A model generated the notes under the pieces. The model did no database searches and was not told the DNA's origin. It was given only the letters and a program-made list of their open reading frames with translations. From assembly GCA_022419385.1 (NCBI GenBank), contig JAJUBI010000006.1:2108001-2172000 (forward strand): a stretch of DNA of 64,000 bases. Reading direction: 5' to 3'. Both the position numbers and the translations under genes were made by a program. Origin of the DNA: Paraconiothyrium sp. Pb-2020. Lineage: Eukaryota > Ascomycota > Dothideomycetes > Pleosporales > Didymosphaeriaceae. Positions 1 to 10,945 of the stretch are shown in pieces; position 1 is the stretch's first letter, and each line of letters opens with the position of its first letter.

Positions 1-337
1 TGCACCTGCGGGCATCATGAACACTCAAGTGTTCTCTAAAGGCGTCTATTATTGGCCAGAATTTGGTGTCAGGTACACATAGAAGATAATAATAATACAT
101 AGTGTTGCACGATGTTGCAGCTTGTGTCACCATCCTGCTGATTCTTAGCATTCCAAATGTTCAACCTACTATGATGATCCTGGTGCGCTGTCACTTTCGC
201 TGTGGTTTCCGAGCATCCAGCGTAAGCTTTTTATTACAAAGATATCATAATGCGCAAGTATGCAGTACATAGAGAGAGTAAGGTAGTATAGCGAAAAGCA
301 ATTCATAACTCAAGAATGTGTCATCGCATACATCATA

Positions 338-682
338 CTACTTGTCAGGTAGTATAAACATAGTCATGTGCTCCATCCTTGCCCTTTCCGATGAATGACG
401 ACACGCGATTTTGCAGCATTCGGAAGTAGCATGCGGCATCAAAATGCGAAGTGAGACTACCACTGAACCCTCGGAATCCTTCACTGTGCACACCAAATAC
501 CGCCCAATCGATCGCCACTCTTGATTACGTCGCATAAACCCAGACCCTGTCTCTTTTCGACCGATCATGTCATAGTACCTCTTTGAGGAATGCGAGGTTG
601 ACGTGACAACAATTCTCTGCAGTGTTAGCGCCGCATCAAAGTGAGTCTCTTTCCCAGCTACTGTGTTTCGGATGTATGTCAT
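338..682 (-). CDS. Small hypothetical protein, 114 aa
   Basis: This is an uninterrupted minus-strand reading frame with a fairly protein-like composition and no recognised domain. It has no obvious signal peptide or membrane segment, and basic residues are spread along its length. It lies at the window edge, about 1 kb from the decayed coding remnants at 1.66-4.33 kb, so it could be an isolated gene, the last exon of a longer gene, or a chance frame. I see no splice sites that force an extension. No function is proposed. Confidence 0.25.
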   Translation of the reverse strand: MTYIRNTVAGKETHFDAALTLQRIVVTSTSHSSKRYYDMIGRKETGSGFMRRNQEWRSIGRYLVCTVKDSEGSVVVSLRILMPHATSECCKIACRHSSERARMEHMTMFILPDK

Positions 683-1662
683 TTATCCTAGCTGTACAAC
701 AATTCAGCAAGATGGCATACGTGGAGGTAAGATTTGCGACTCCAAATCGAGCAGAGCACACGCCTTCACGAGGAATTGCATCTCCGAAAGCGTACATGTT
801 GCATAGTCAGGTGCGTCTTTCCCAGTGTTTTGATGCTAGAGCCATATTTATGTACAAAGCGTTCTACTGTAATACTCTCAGTAAGGTCAAAGAGGAAAAT
901 TCACACCGCTACTTGCTGTATCGCTTACAGCAGTACGCATGCGAAGAATCTGACTAAAATTTTAAACATCCATTCAAGCCACTATATTGTGTGAGACTAT
1001 GCTATAATATGATGAACTGCGAAGTGCATCCGCGTCGCGCCAGCACACTTAAGAAAGACAGTGGTGGAGCAAGCACTTGACAGTTTGATCAATTTAGTAC
1101 GTTCCCGACAGTGACTATGTGGGAGTGTTTGTGCTGGTAAAGCCATGATGGAGGTCAAGAGGGCTGTGAGAAGATGGCCCGCATACAAGGATGGTGATGA
1201 ATTTTGCGACAGATTAGATGTTAATAGGCAGCTAGTGTCAAAACCGATCGTGAGAAAATATATTGTCACTACTAGCCGAAGGCGGAGGACCGCGATTGAC
1301 ATACTCCTGAACATGCTGCGACGGATTATCTGCGTCAAGATAGCTCCGGTCACAGGCCGATGACGACCTGCCACAACACTCGCGAGCCGTCTTCGGGACT
1401 CGGTGATTTTGCAGCCCTCTCAAACCTTCAAGTGCTTACCATTGTTGTTTCATTCGGCTATCTTGATTGCTGCTAGACATGATCCTCCTTTGCTGCGAAG
1501 CAATGGGTACTCAAACTGGGGATATGCGAAGGGTTGACCCAGGTACAAGCTGACGCTCCTCCTGAAAAAATCACCCAGACCGTATTCGCGCGGCCAGAGT
1601 TGAGAAACCATACGAGCGCAACGACTCAAGCTATCCTCTCCATATCAGACCGTCAAGGCAGA
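683..1662. other. Intergenic, nothing recognised
   Basis: About 1 kb with only short overlapping frames on both strands (none with family-like sequence). No tRNA-like fold, repeat or clear promoter element was noticed. Confidence 0.5.
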
Positions 1663-3001
1663 CTACCCCGACCTGGAGCGCTTGTGCTCTGCCGCCCGAC
1701 CGGTCTCGTACACAAAGTCAATTTGGTCTTCATGGGACATAGTGTCGAGGATTCCTTGCTTCTTGGTCTTGAGCTCATCATATGCAGTTTTCAGGAGGAT
1801 CTCTTCCTCGTGGAGAACATCAACCTCTGCCTGATGTCTTCTGATCTCCCTCATGTACTCGCTCTTCTTCTCCTGGACAGTGCGCTTCTCTTGACTGACA
1901 GCTAGCTCCTTGGTTCGAATCCAATTGAACCTCTCTATACGTGACTGTTCATTCGTACGGTGGTTTCCTGGAGTGGCTGAGCTTGCGATCGAAGATGCGG
2001 GTAAAAAACCAGAGGCGGTGCGGGTGATGCTGCTATGATAGATTGATGCGCATGATGGAGGAATGGCTGCGACGTCTGTGTTGTGTTGTGCCTTGGTCGA
2101 GGCTCGCATTAACCGCATCATTGATGACCTATTGTGTCTTAGCACGCTACACTTCCAAGGGTCACAATATCCTGACCGTCAAACTGGACGTGTTTTGTAT
2201 GTCGAGCTGCGCTTCGCTGGTATTATTCAGAAGCCCTGCCGGTGGCTCGCTAAGGGTCGAAAGTGGACTTATGCTTCTGTGCTCCTGCAAACGAGCCGCA
2301 TAATTGGTGACCCGCTCTGGGATCTCGCCAATCTATTCGCCTTAGTCTTGATGCCCTCAGATTCGCGGCGATACGTACGTGGGACTCGATCCTGTTATCA
2401 GGTAGCTCTGTCGTGAATTCAAGCCCACAGCCGGAAAGCTCTTGCGAGAACCTTTCCTTGACGTCGTTCCGCTAACTCTTATGGTTGTCAGGTGAGGCGA
2501 GAAGTCCTGGCAAACAGCCTTGAGCTCGTCCACCCAAGTCTTGCTGATGTTGAACGGAGTTTTTAGCTCCTCATCCTTGGAGCCCCCTTAGAGCAAGGCT
2601 TAGAGCAAGGAAATAGTATTTTGCCAGAGACTGAATTTTCCGATTTTTCGTCACCACACGGAAGGCGACCGACTGCCCAGACTGCTCTTCCACGATGCGA
2701 CCCACGTATTGACCATCAAGTAAAGCCGGCACGGAGGTTTCATCGTTGTTGTGATAAATGACAAATTTGATTTCGTAGGGTCTGTTGTTGTATGTGAGGA
2801 GATAGATCCATACTTTGCTGAGCTCGAGCTCCGATTCCGTCACCGTCGCACATCCCACTCCATAGAAATTCTTGTACGCAACGCGTCCTCATCTTCTGAC
2901 TGAGAAACCGCTTCGACTTTCTAGATTCCTGGAAGATGCGCTATATTTGCCGGGCCAACAGCGGCCAACAGCTCCGCAAGGTTTCGCGCGATAGTGCTCA
3001 T
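1663..3001 (-). pseudogene. Decayed coding remnant with coiled-coil C-terminal part
   Basis: The minus strand carries a chain of protein-like segments that switch frame and are broken by stops. It begins at an ATG at 3001 (start reads MSTIARNLAELLAAVGPANI), meets an in-frame TAG at 2923-2921, continues coding-like to about 2842, shifts into the frame open at 2858-2571 (contains ELELSKVWIYLLTYNNRPYE), then shifts again near 2570, 2460 and 2340. It ends in a 160-codon frame (2145-1663) whose second half is charged and heptad-like (coiled coil). I looked for GT-AG introns to explain the breaks and found none that restore the frame across them, so a mutated gene is preferred over a many-exon gene. 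The family is not recognised. Sequencing errors or unusual splicing remain possible. Confidence 0.4.
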
Positions 3002-3655
3002 TTGTGCTTTCCGGGATAGAGGCTCTCGATATCGCTGGTCGACAAAACAAGATGGCGCGGGTGGAGCACTTCATCACATAAGTCTAAACCGTGTAAAGTC
3101 CGTCCGGTGCTTGTCAAACGCTAAAAAAACGGTTCGTCTCTTGCAGCGTCACTCGGAGAAAAGCTGTTCTAAAGGGCGATGATCATACTTACCTGCGGTA
3201 CTTCTTTCGCAAGAATGAGACAAATCCTGATAGCGATAGCGACAGGTCTAACAAATTGCGAGCTGCACCGAAAGCGGCGGGTAGGTTAGGGTTGACTTCG
3301 TTCGTTCGCCGCACGTGACAGCGTGTATACCTAGGGCGCATTAGCGCGTCAGGTGCGGGGCAACGTTCCCCTACAATTAATAAATAGATGGAATCGTCAT
3401 TCAGACGTAAGAAAATTGGCCTCGGTAGTAGCTAATCATGCTCATCTCTGCGATGAACGCTGAGGATAAAACCATTATTATGAGTTTTTTTTACACAACA
3501 TCTTACAACACCATTGTACGGTATAACACAACCGAAACGTGGGTGGATATTCTCTATGTAGAACGCCGTTCGTACATCCAGACTTCGAGGCATCGGAGTC
3601 AATTTCAAGCGCATTCATCTACTCGAAAGGCTCCTGCTCTGCGGTCTACCGGCAT

Positions 3656-4330
3656 TTACTTCTCGTTGTGCACGACTTGGCCTGGGTTTGAGGATCCCCT
3701 TTGCTCTCTTAGGGCAACGCATACACTTCGACGCCCGTCTTCTGTGGAAGATTTCCGGAGTAAGGGACGACTCACAGTCTCAACTTCAAGATCCCCATCA
3801 CTACCGTGATAGTCTGCATACACAATATACTTTTCGTTCAGGAAGAACAGAAAGTTCTTTTCTCGACCCCTTATCGACGTCGTGCCAGTGTCGCTGGGAG
3901 AATCCCGCCAGCTGTAGACCATTAGTCTGTGTAGTCAATGGTCGGTTTCTAAGGACGCTTGCTAGGCCTTTCATCATCGACGATAACGCTCAGCAAGTCG
4001 GACTGGATTGTGTCGCTGTTGTTGGCCATTTAATTAGTATGCTCTGACAATGAACTCGCGAGGGCCCGCAGCGCCTCTTTCAAGCTCGCCTGGATCGAAC
4101 AAGTCTAGGATCCCTCCATTCGTTCGCTGAATGACAAGGCCCTCAAGGCGAACTTTCCATAGATGTACGCTGTGACCAGCGCATATGCTACGTCCCTGCG
4201 GCGATCCATGTTGTGAGCCTTGATTGATTGTCCTTGGTCGATTGACTCCACTCTAGATGAGCGAATTGACCGGGCGAATGTTAACCTCCTCAAGATCCTT
4301 CGTTAGTGGATTGAGACGGATCATCTAGAC
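3656..4330 (-). pseudogene. Second decayed coding remnant
   Basis: Reading the minus strand from about 4330, one frame gives a long protein-like run interrupted by a TAG at 4255-4253 and ended by a TAA at 4036-4034 (it includes GGILDLFDPGELERGAAGPR). A different frame then opens at ATG 4029 (MANNSDTIQSDLLSVIVDDE), stops at a TAG at 3951-3949, and a third frame (3922-3656) continues with NFLFFLNEKYIVYADYHGSD. The pieces look coding but cannot be read as one protein without frame changes. The remnant begins about 50 bp past the stop of the 622-residue membrane protein and may or may not belong to the same ancestral gene as the 1.66-3.0 kb remnant. Family unknown. Confidence 0.4.
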
Positions 4331-4378
4331 CGGACGGTATGTACTGATACACTTCTCTTTCCCAAGGCATACTTCGTA

Positions 4379-6299
4379 TTAAGCATCGCGATATGCCCTC
4401 GCAGGCACTGGAACTAAACGTATGGTATCGCTAGACCCGCGGATGCTGCCATCGTCTCTTATACTGCCCACATTCTCTGGCAGGATGATGGCTTCCCTAT
4501 TTTCGTCTCCTGACATGACCAGATGTACCATGATTTCTCCGACACCTGACTTGGTCCTCCCATTCGCTTTCGCAGCCAAAGCATCACCACCTCGTGAAGC
4601 CGCTGCAATAACGTCACCGACGTCTGAGAGCTGAAGCTTGGCCATGCCTGCCCAGAAATGGGTTCGAGTAGCTTCTATAAGGAAGATCAATAGAATGAGG
4701 CAATTAATTCCTAGCAGCGCATATACGAAAGCCGGCTTCCCATAGGTGACTGCAGGTAAACCAACAAAGGCTGGGACTTCGACGGTTTGGTTCGCGCCAA
4801 TCAGGCGCGTTGCAGAGAGCATTCCGACGCCATTATCAAAGAGCGATTCTATGTAATCCTTGAGCCCTTGGAATAAAGTCTTGTCGCTTTTATCATCTTT
4901 GAATTCCGGTAACATTCGCAGTTGGTTGATGTTCAGCACAATCGAGTGGCCTAGTTGTGAGCCAAAGACAATGCGATCGTTGCCTGAGTAACGGCTAAAT
5001 GGATCGTCGAGGTGCTTCAATACAACGTTTGCCCACTCTGGAGTAGGAACTGGACCGTTTTCCGTGACTTTGACAGTCTTGCTAGTAGCATTGACCATGA
5101 CGGAAAAATTGGTGGCCTCGAAAGTGAGCTCGCATTGGACCCTATCGAATTGATGGAAATCCCAGACGTCTTCCGTTGTGTTTGTATCAACAGCTAATGA
5201 TACTAAGGTCTTGTTCGCTGCGGGCTTATCTGGCGCAGCATGTCCTACCGCCCAAATGAATATGTCTTGCCGTTGCGGTGCAAGCATGGGGTAGTGTCCA
5301 GGTACGCCAACCCCGTTTGCAAATGTTCCACTGGACGTGAATTCATGACGAAACTTTCCATCATCGGACTCCGCGTAACCGATCGAAAACGCGGCTGATT
5401 GGTTGCGCAGGCATGTGGTCTTCGTCTTCAAACCAACTTCATAGTATTTATACCAGGCAGGGACTGAAGCGTCGGGTATTTTGATCAATCCAGCCGAGGC
5501 TCCAGCACCATAGCTTCGCCCATCAAATCGATATCCGGAGGAGTCAAATTTGGGGCGGATTCCGTCTGTGTGAGAGGCATTTGAGGATGCGCTTGCCAAA
5601 CCTTGGAAAGTACCGCTGACGCTGGAAAGAGATAGGTCGAAAGTGAATAAGCCATCACTAGTTATCCAGACTGGGCTTGTTCCGTAGCCATCAATTCTTT
5701 GAGCAGCAGTGTTGTTTCTAGCTTTGAACATGTCGACTTCGGAATAATTGCTGGAAATGAATGTTGGTATGTTGATCGTACGCGAGACCATTTTTTCGGC
5801 AACAATAGGAGTCAGGGCACCAGACCACAAGGCGGCCGGAACGAACGACAACCCCAAGAACATAGCAGATGCTAAACCAAGATGCCAACGTCCGTGCCAA
5901 GCTATTGTTGGCCTCGAAACAGCATCAACAAAGCGCATCGTGTCGAGACTGTAAGCACGAACTAGCTGTGAGACGCGAAATGAGGACGCAATTGTATAAC
6001 CTGCTCCTCATTAATCCAGACTGCATTGCGATAGGGGATAGTCAGCGCCCACACAAAGCATGTATCTGCAGGAATCCCAATATCGAAGAGAGGATCTGTA
6101 CAGTCATAGCAATACTGGAGCGATTAGCAAGAACTATGCTTGCTACGTGCTCCGAACTCCTCCAACTCCTCGCATTCATTACAGTCAACGTGATGCCCAG
6201 AGCGGAGGTCGCAAACAAACCCAACGTTGGCCATATCCAGCTTGTCTGCCGCTTCCTGGACCTCGTAGGCCCAAGAGACATATATTTTCTACCCACCAT
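4379..6299 (-). CDS. Fungal-specific multi-pass membrane protein, 622 aa
   Basis: Predicted as two exons, 6299..6053 and 6000..4379, with a 52-nt intron (GTGGGC...GAGCAG). The splice joins ...HALC to YTIAS... and restores the run SLDTMRF ahead of the long frame; a single-exon model from 5938 would lose the two N-terminal membrane segments. Hydrophobic segments lie near residues 17-40, 60-82, 123-146 and 505-526. A large loop rich in N-x-S/T sites lies between the third and fourth, and a charged tail of about 96 residues follows the last. This layout resembles a common uncharacterised family of filamentous-fungus membrane proteins; no enzyme motif was seen. An alternative start at 6281 is possible. 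A TATA-like element sits about 65 bp upstream. Function unknown. Confidence 0.75.
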
Positions 6300-6357
6300 G
6301 GTTATTGAATGGAATGCAAGGTTCGAGGCAAACTCTTTGATGCTTAAGCACGGCTGC

Positions 6358-6369
6358 GTCTATATATAA
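6358..6369 (-). promoter_or_regulatory. TATA-like element upstream of the membrane protein
   Basis: The minus strand reads cttatatatagac here, about 60-70 bp before the ATG at 6299. The position fits a core promoter TATA element, though only sequence and spacing support it. Confidence 0.35.
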
Positions 6370-8784
6370 GTATCATTGATCGCTAGTGACGTTGCCATGG
6401 GACTGTTTCATAGTTGGCGGCAATGCGATCTGTTACCATGCCTCGAACTCGATGCAGAAGCCAGCTAGCTTTAAAGGGCATCAAGCCAAGCGAGCCAAGC
6501 TTCCCATCGCAAAATATGACAGGAGCGGTTCTCACATCCATATTAGGTTATTGCAGCGTTGCAATTTCCCGAAAGAACCGCAGACCTGTCGAATACCAAT
6601 CGAATGTGATCTGAACGCTTATTCCTATGCCAGAAGAGCTGGCAGCTTCTGATTGCTTTGTTGAACGGCCCTGGTAGGCTTGGTCGTTTAAAATATTAGA
6701 CAGCGGTGGGAGAGGCTGAGCAAGGCTTGAGCGTTGACGAAACTAGGTAGCGTCGGCTGAACATTTCCCCGGGTGAGGCCATCCAGAGCCTCTTCGCTAG
6801 ACCATTCCAACAGTGATTCTCACCCCCACATTGCTCATAGATGCCTTGCGTCTAACTTTCTGAGTCATAGCACGTATGGATCCGCACAATTACTAGCTTG
6901 CGATGTGTGCGCATGCCGAAAAGAGGAACATTGAACGTGTGTAGTCTCAAGCTGCTACCTACCTAGGATAGGTAAAACAGTCTTACGGCTGTTATAGAGT
7001 ACCTATAGGATGATACTTGAATAGCAGTAGCACGGCACAAAGGCTTAAAAGCTATATGAGTTCGTAACTTGGGCATAGCGCTGAACCAGGTCTGATTCAC
7101 TGGACTCAGTTTACCCACGGTTACTGTCAGGGGCGAGGCCTTTTGCATACGCCCATCACTTCCCGCTCGTTGAAGGCGAACAATCATAATGCTACCCCTC
7201 GGGCCCAGCCCACTCCAGGGCTCTCTTTTACTGACGTGACGTCTCAAGCCGAGCCATTGATATGGCAATAGACCTTCCTACCATGGTGCACGCGTTCCTC
7301 TTAATGCTTCTTATCTTCCAAAGGCTGCTTTGGGAGTATGCCCCCCCTCCGCACCTGTATATGTTTTCCAAGGCTCCAATAACTAACCGTAGCAGGGAAA
7401 CGACAACGCATGTGAAGCTTAAAAATGACATTACCAATGACACGCGTATGAAGATCGTAGACAGTTTCAAGACTGGCTGAGCATATCATGTCGACGTTGA
7501 ACTGTCGTGTTCTTTCGCAACCCGTCAACGTGCCACGCAAGCCGCTTGTGCATTGTTCCCGGGCGTCTACATTTGCCTGATGATACATTCAGCAAACTTG
7601 GCATTCGCGAAGAGAGATATTCATACGTTGTGCCAAATTAAGGCACGGTTTGAGGTTTAATTCACAAAATTCGGATTTCAACTAAAACAGCGTAAGGTCA
7701 CCTAGCCAGATCTCGTGTGCAGCGTGAGTTCCATGCTGTACCTTGAACTTGACTATATACAATTCTCTCAGCATTCACACGCACATGAATACTCAATTCA
7801 CATACTAACGCTTCAATGCTCAAGTAGTCCGGCCTGACAGACTCATATCTATCCAATTTTACTTTTCGCATAACGTTGAAGAGCACACAATGGTTATTCA
7901 ATGAGACAATAAGAGAATGTTCGAAATGGAGTGCCGATGGTAACTACCATAGGTATATAACGCATACGTTGGGTCACAGGCGCCTTTGCACAGCAACACC
8001 CTATTTTCTGATTTACAACGACTTCGCACTTTATCGGATACGTGAGGCTATATCTCAGCGATTTTCATAGCTAAGTTCCCAGAGCCAACTGTCAGTACTA
8101 GTCAAAGAATACAAATTGGTCATGATTGAGAGCCGGGCACTCGTCACCACAGATGCCGTCTATTGGGAATGCTGTCAGTGTATGTTCAACTGCTCGATCA
8201 CGCGTTGCTCTACCTCTTCCCGGTATACTCACATATCATCTCAGGCTTGAAGATAAACTCTGGTGCAACCGGTACCTGCCGAACAGGCTGGTGTAAACAC
8301 ATCCGAAGCGCAGATACTCGAAAAGGCCCGTGTACCTGTCATGAATCTGCTGTGGGCATTTTTGGAGATACATCTTGTAGGAGCGGCTAGGATTTGGAAT
8401 TGTCCGTGGCTTGTGATGTTCCGGTCAGCTTGTTGTTCAGATTTCTTGATTTCCAACATCAGCGACCTTTAAATCGCGCGTACTGAAGGGTTGGACGCTT
8501 GAATGATGACAAAATTTGAGTTTGGTTCTCACTATTCGGGCTTGTGATCATAGCTGGAATTAATGTCCCTCAATTTGCAACTCCTGTCGCCCAAAGTTTC
8601 GTATTTTGGTGAGCACTACGAGCTCCTTTAGTCTTTTTGTTCGTTTACGCACTTCGCCCAGAAATGATACCATAGGTAAGCATTAGCTACATAACTCATA
8701 GACGACAACGTGTACAGCGGCGAGTACTTTACCCCGGCCCCGTGACTAACACGTGATTAGGTGTCATTATTGCAACACTTGCGG
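6370..8784. other. Intergenic, no gene recognised
   Basis: About 2.4 kb of moderate composition with short overlapping frames on both strands. None shows family-like sequence or a consistent splice chain. A 72-codon minus frame at 8459-8241 is the most protein-like but is not convincing. Confidence 0.5.
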
Positions 8785-8859
8785 CCGGTCTCTATGTAGA
8801 GACCGGGAAGATGGACCGGAATAGACCGGGTATCTCAGAATAGGATCAGCAAACCGGTC
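8785..8859. repeat. GACCGG repeat cluster with a perfect 22-bp inverted repeat
   Basis: Bases 8785-8806 form a perfect inverted repeat (ccggtctcta, 2-nt centre, tagagaccgg). The same core recurs as gaccgg at about 8814 and 8824 and as ccggtc in inverted orientation at about 8853. The cluster is therefore five half-sites in 75 bp, ending about 140 bp before the ATG of the Mpr1-like acetyltransferase. CGG-type half-sites in mixed orientation are typical targets of fungal Zn2Cys6 regulators, which makes a regulatory role plausible. A short transposon footprint is an alternative. Confidence 0.5.
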
Positions 8860-9001
8860 TATCGAGTCATGTCTTCCCCCCGCTAACCGGATGCATGAAT
8901 CAGACCCCACTTCCGACACTCGGACGCGCCCTGTGTGCGCCAAATTGTATCCTATTTCAGAACTCGCAAAAATCACTCGATTGCACAATTATCTTTATAG
9001 G

Positions 9002-9894
9002 ATGGCTTACGGTAAAGTACGTGGTATCTCAAAGCCGCTCGGCGACATCCCAGCGCGCATATTCCCCTTTGAGTCAAATGCCTCTGAGGCACGCGCAGCA
9101 ATCCTCACCATTCCTGTTGATTTCAACGCGGGTGACGAACTTGACGCCGATCTAGTGAAGAAGCTTCACGATGATTTTAATGAGTATGTTGTGATATAGG
9201 TCAAGCAAAGCAAAACTCGTAGACTGATATCGTTGACAGGGCAATCGACGAGGGACGAACATACCCACAAGAGGACATAATGGATGTAGAGACGTACAAA
9301 GCCTACTTCTTGTCATACGACCTCATATTAGGGTTCATTATTACCAAGGCGCAGCTTGAGAGCTTGTGCACTACTCCTGAGGTCCCAGCGCTCGGCGTTC
9401 CTCTGACAGCATCACAAATATCAAGCGTCAAAGTTGGCACATCAAAAATCCGCGCCCTAACACAATCGTCGGCAAGCATTGATCTGCCGAATCAAGGCGA
9501 AACTTACGCTTTCGCCTACTACATCAAGCCAAACTATCCCGGTCGGTCTTCGCACATGTGCAACGGTGGATTTATGGTACCATCTTCAAGACGGGGTCTT
9601 GGACTCGGCCGCATCGCGGCACGCTCCTTCTGTTTCTACGCACCAGCTGTCGGATATCGCGGAAGTGTTTTCAATCTGGTGTATGCGAGCAATGAGGCAA
9701 GTGTCAGATTGTGGACGAAGCTGGGTTTTTTTAATGTCGGGCGGATTCCAGGCGCCGGGCGGTTGAAGAAGGCCGATGGAGATGGCGAGGAGTACGTGGA
9801 TGCATGGGTCGTCCACGGAGACTTCAGAAAGATAGGTTACAGGGACGACGAAGAACAGGGTGGAGTCGGCGTAGTGAAATCTTCAGCGTCCTAG
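9002..9894 (+). CDS. GNAT N-acetyltransferase, Mpr1-like, 278 aa
   Basis: Two exons, 9002..9183 and 9240..9894, are joined across a 56-nt intron with a textbook GTATGT donor and GACAG acceptor. The junction reads HDDFNE-AIDEGRTYP. The protein aligns by eye with yeast Mpr1, the acetyltransferase that inactivates the proline analogue L-azetidine-2-carboxylate and limits oxidative stress. Shared features are a YIKPNY stretch at residues 155-160 followed by a GRSSHMCNGGF-like strand, the acetyl-CoA loop RRGLGLG (178-184), and FNLVYASNEAS with a downstream GRIPGAGRL. Length (278 against about 229 in yeast) is accounted for by N-terminal and inter-strand insertions. The frame is open upstream to an ATG at 8891, which would add 37 residues; 9002 is chosen because the added part is not family-like. 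Substrate in this fungus is inferred only. Confidence 0.8.
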
Positions 9895-10434
9895 GTAATC
9901 AATGGTTCAACAATCTTTGCGCTCGTACTATAGAATAGAGCAGCATGGGTAGGGCTCTTATCAATAAATCGGACTACGCTCAAACCTTCATGGAGAGGGA
10001 ACAAAAATCACTAGGGATTCCATCAGCTGTAGCCTAGGTATTTCATCAACTATCATACGTTGTATGACCTGTGTTCAGGTTCACGGTCCCGCAATTCTAC
10101 AGACTTTTGGGCAGCTTGGGTCCCCCTTATTACGTTGATTTAACCAAATATGAAAGAGAACACATGAAAGGGCCGCACAAGGTATCATGCTCAGATTTAG
10201 CGGGTGTTCAGATGTTAGCCTTATTATACCATTTAGTGAAGTTATAATGCCCCTGAGTTTGTTTCAGAGGCTGCTCGTTATCAAATCACCGATCGCTTCG
10301 ACGCATGCATAGCAGGTGCAAACTGCTCAAGGCCAATGGATTCCCATATGGTTCAGACGTATACAGGACACCCTAAGTCACGACTACCTCATGGTCACGG
10401 CTCATGCCATCGACGGTGTGCCACTCAAGTGATT
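9895..10434. other. Intergenic, downstream of the acetyltransferase
   Basis: About 540 bp holding the presumed 3' UTR of the acetyltransferase. No gene or repeat was seen. Confidence 0.5.
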
Positions 10435-10945
10435 TTACTTCGAAGCGTTGGTGAGGATGCCACCCCAGCATGAGATTTCATTGCCCCTGCCGGAGGTTAA
10501 GAGGATGTGGTGATCTGTCGTGGTTGCTTCTTTGATTGGGGTGATCAGATAGAATGCATGAGCGGTCTCGGTTTTGAGGCGCCTTATCTCCGCGGTGCTG
10601 GCGAATTGGATGAACTTTAAACGGTCTCGGAGGAAAAGAAGGTCGTATGTTGCTCCTGTAAGGCTGAGGAAATCGGGAGTGTTGGACACCGTGTTGGTAT
10701 CGAGGGACAATATGAACAGCTGGAATGTGTTTGCTACGTCGACAGCTTCGGCGGAACGCCTTCATGTCGACTACATTGCTGTCCAGCCGCTGTTGCGTGT
10801 CCACATAAACCCTCTCTGGACGACTAGAGATTCGTACCACTTGTACTGAAACTAAAGCTTCATGCGGAAGAATGAGCGAACACATGTTGAACATACCCGT
10901 CAGTCTAGTATTTACGCCAGCGAACGTCTCGCGGATGAGATCCAT
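10435..10945 (-). pseudogene. Possible gene remnant or poorly resolved small gene
   Basis: A minus-strand start at 10945 (MDLIRETFAGVNTRLT) is followed at once by a good GTATGT donor. A plausible acceptor lies about 50 nt on, leading to the protein-like YKWYESLVVQRGFMWTRNSG. That frame then meets a TAG and a TGA before reopening into a clean 100-residue stretch ending at 10435 (includes TFQLFILSLDTNTVSNTPDF). I could not find an intron that removes the two stops. It is either a decayed gene or one with an intron I have mis-set. No family was recognised. Confidence 0.3.

Noticed and set aside
1908..1926. GGTTCGAATCC, a match to a tRNA B-box
   Set aside because: The flanking bases do not form a proper T-arm stem and no anticodon or acceptor arm fits upstream; it lies in the coiled-coil remnant on the other strand.
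4379..5938. Single-exon model (519 aa) of the membrane protein
   Set aside because: An upstream exon joins in phase through a normal 52-nt intron and supplies two further membrane segments expected for the family layout.
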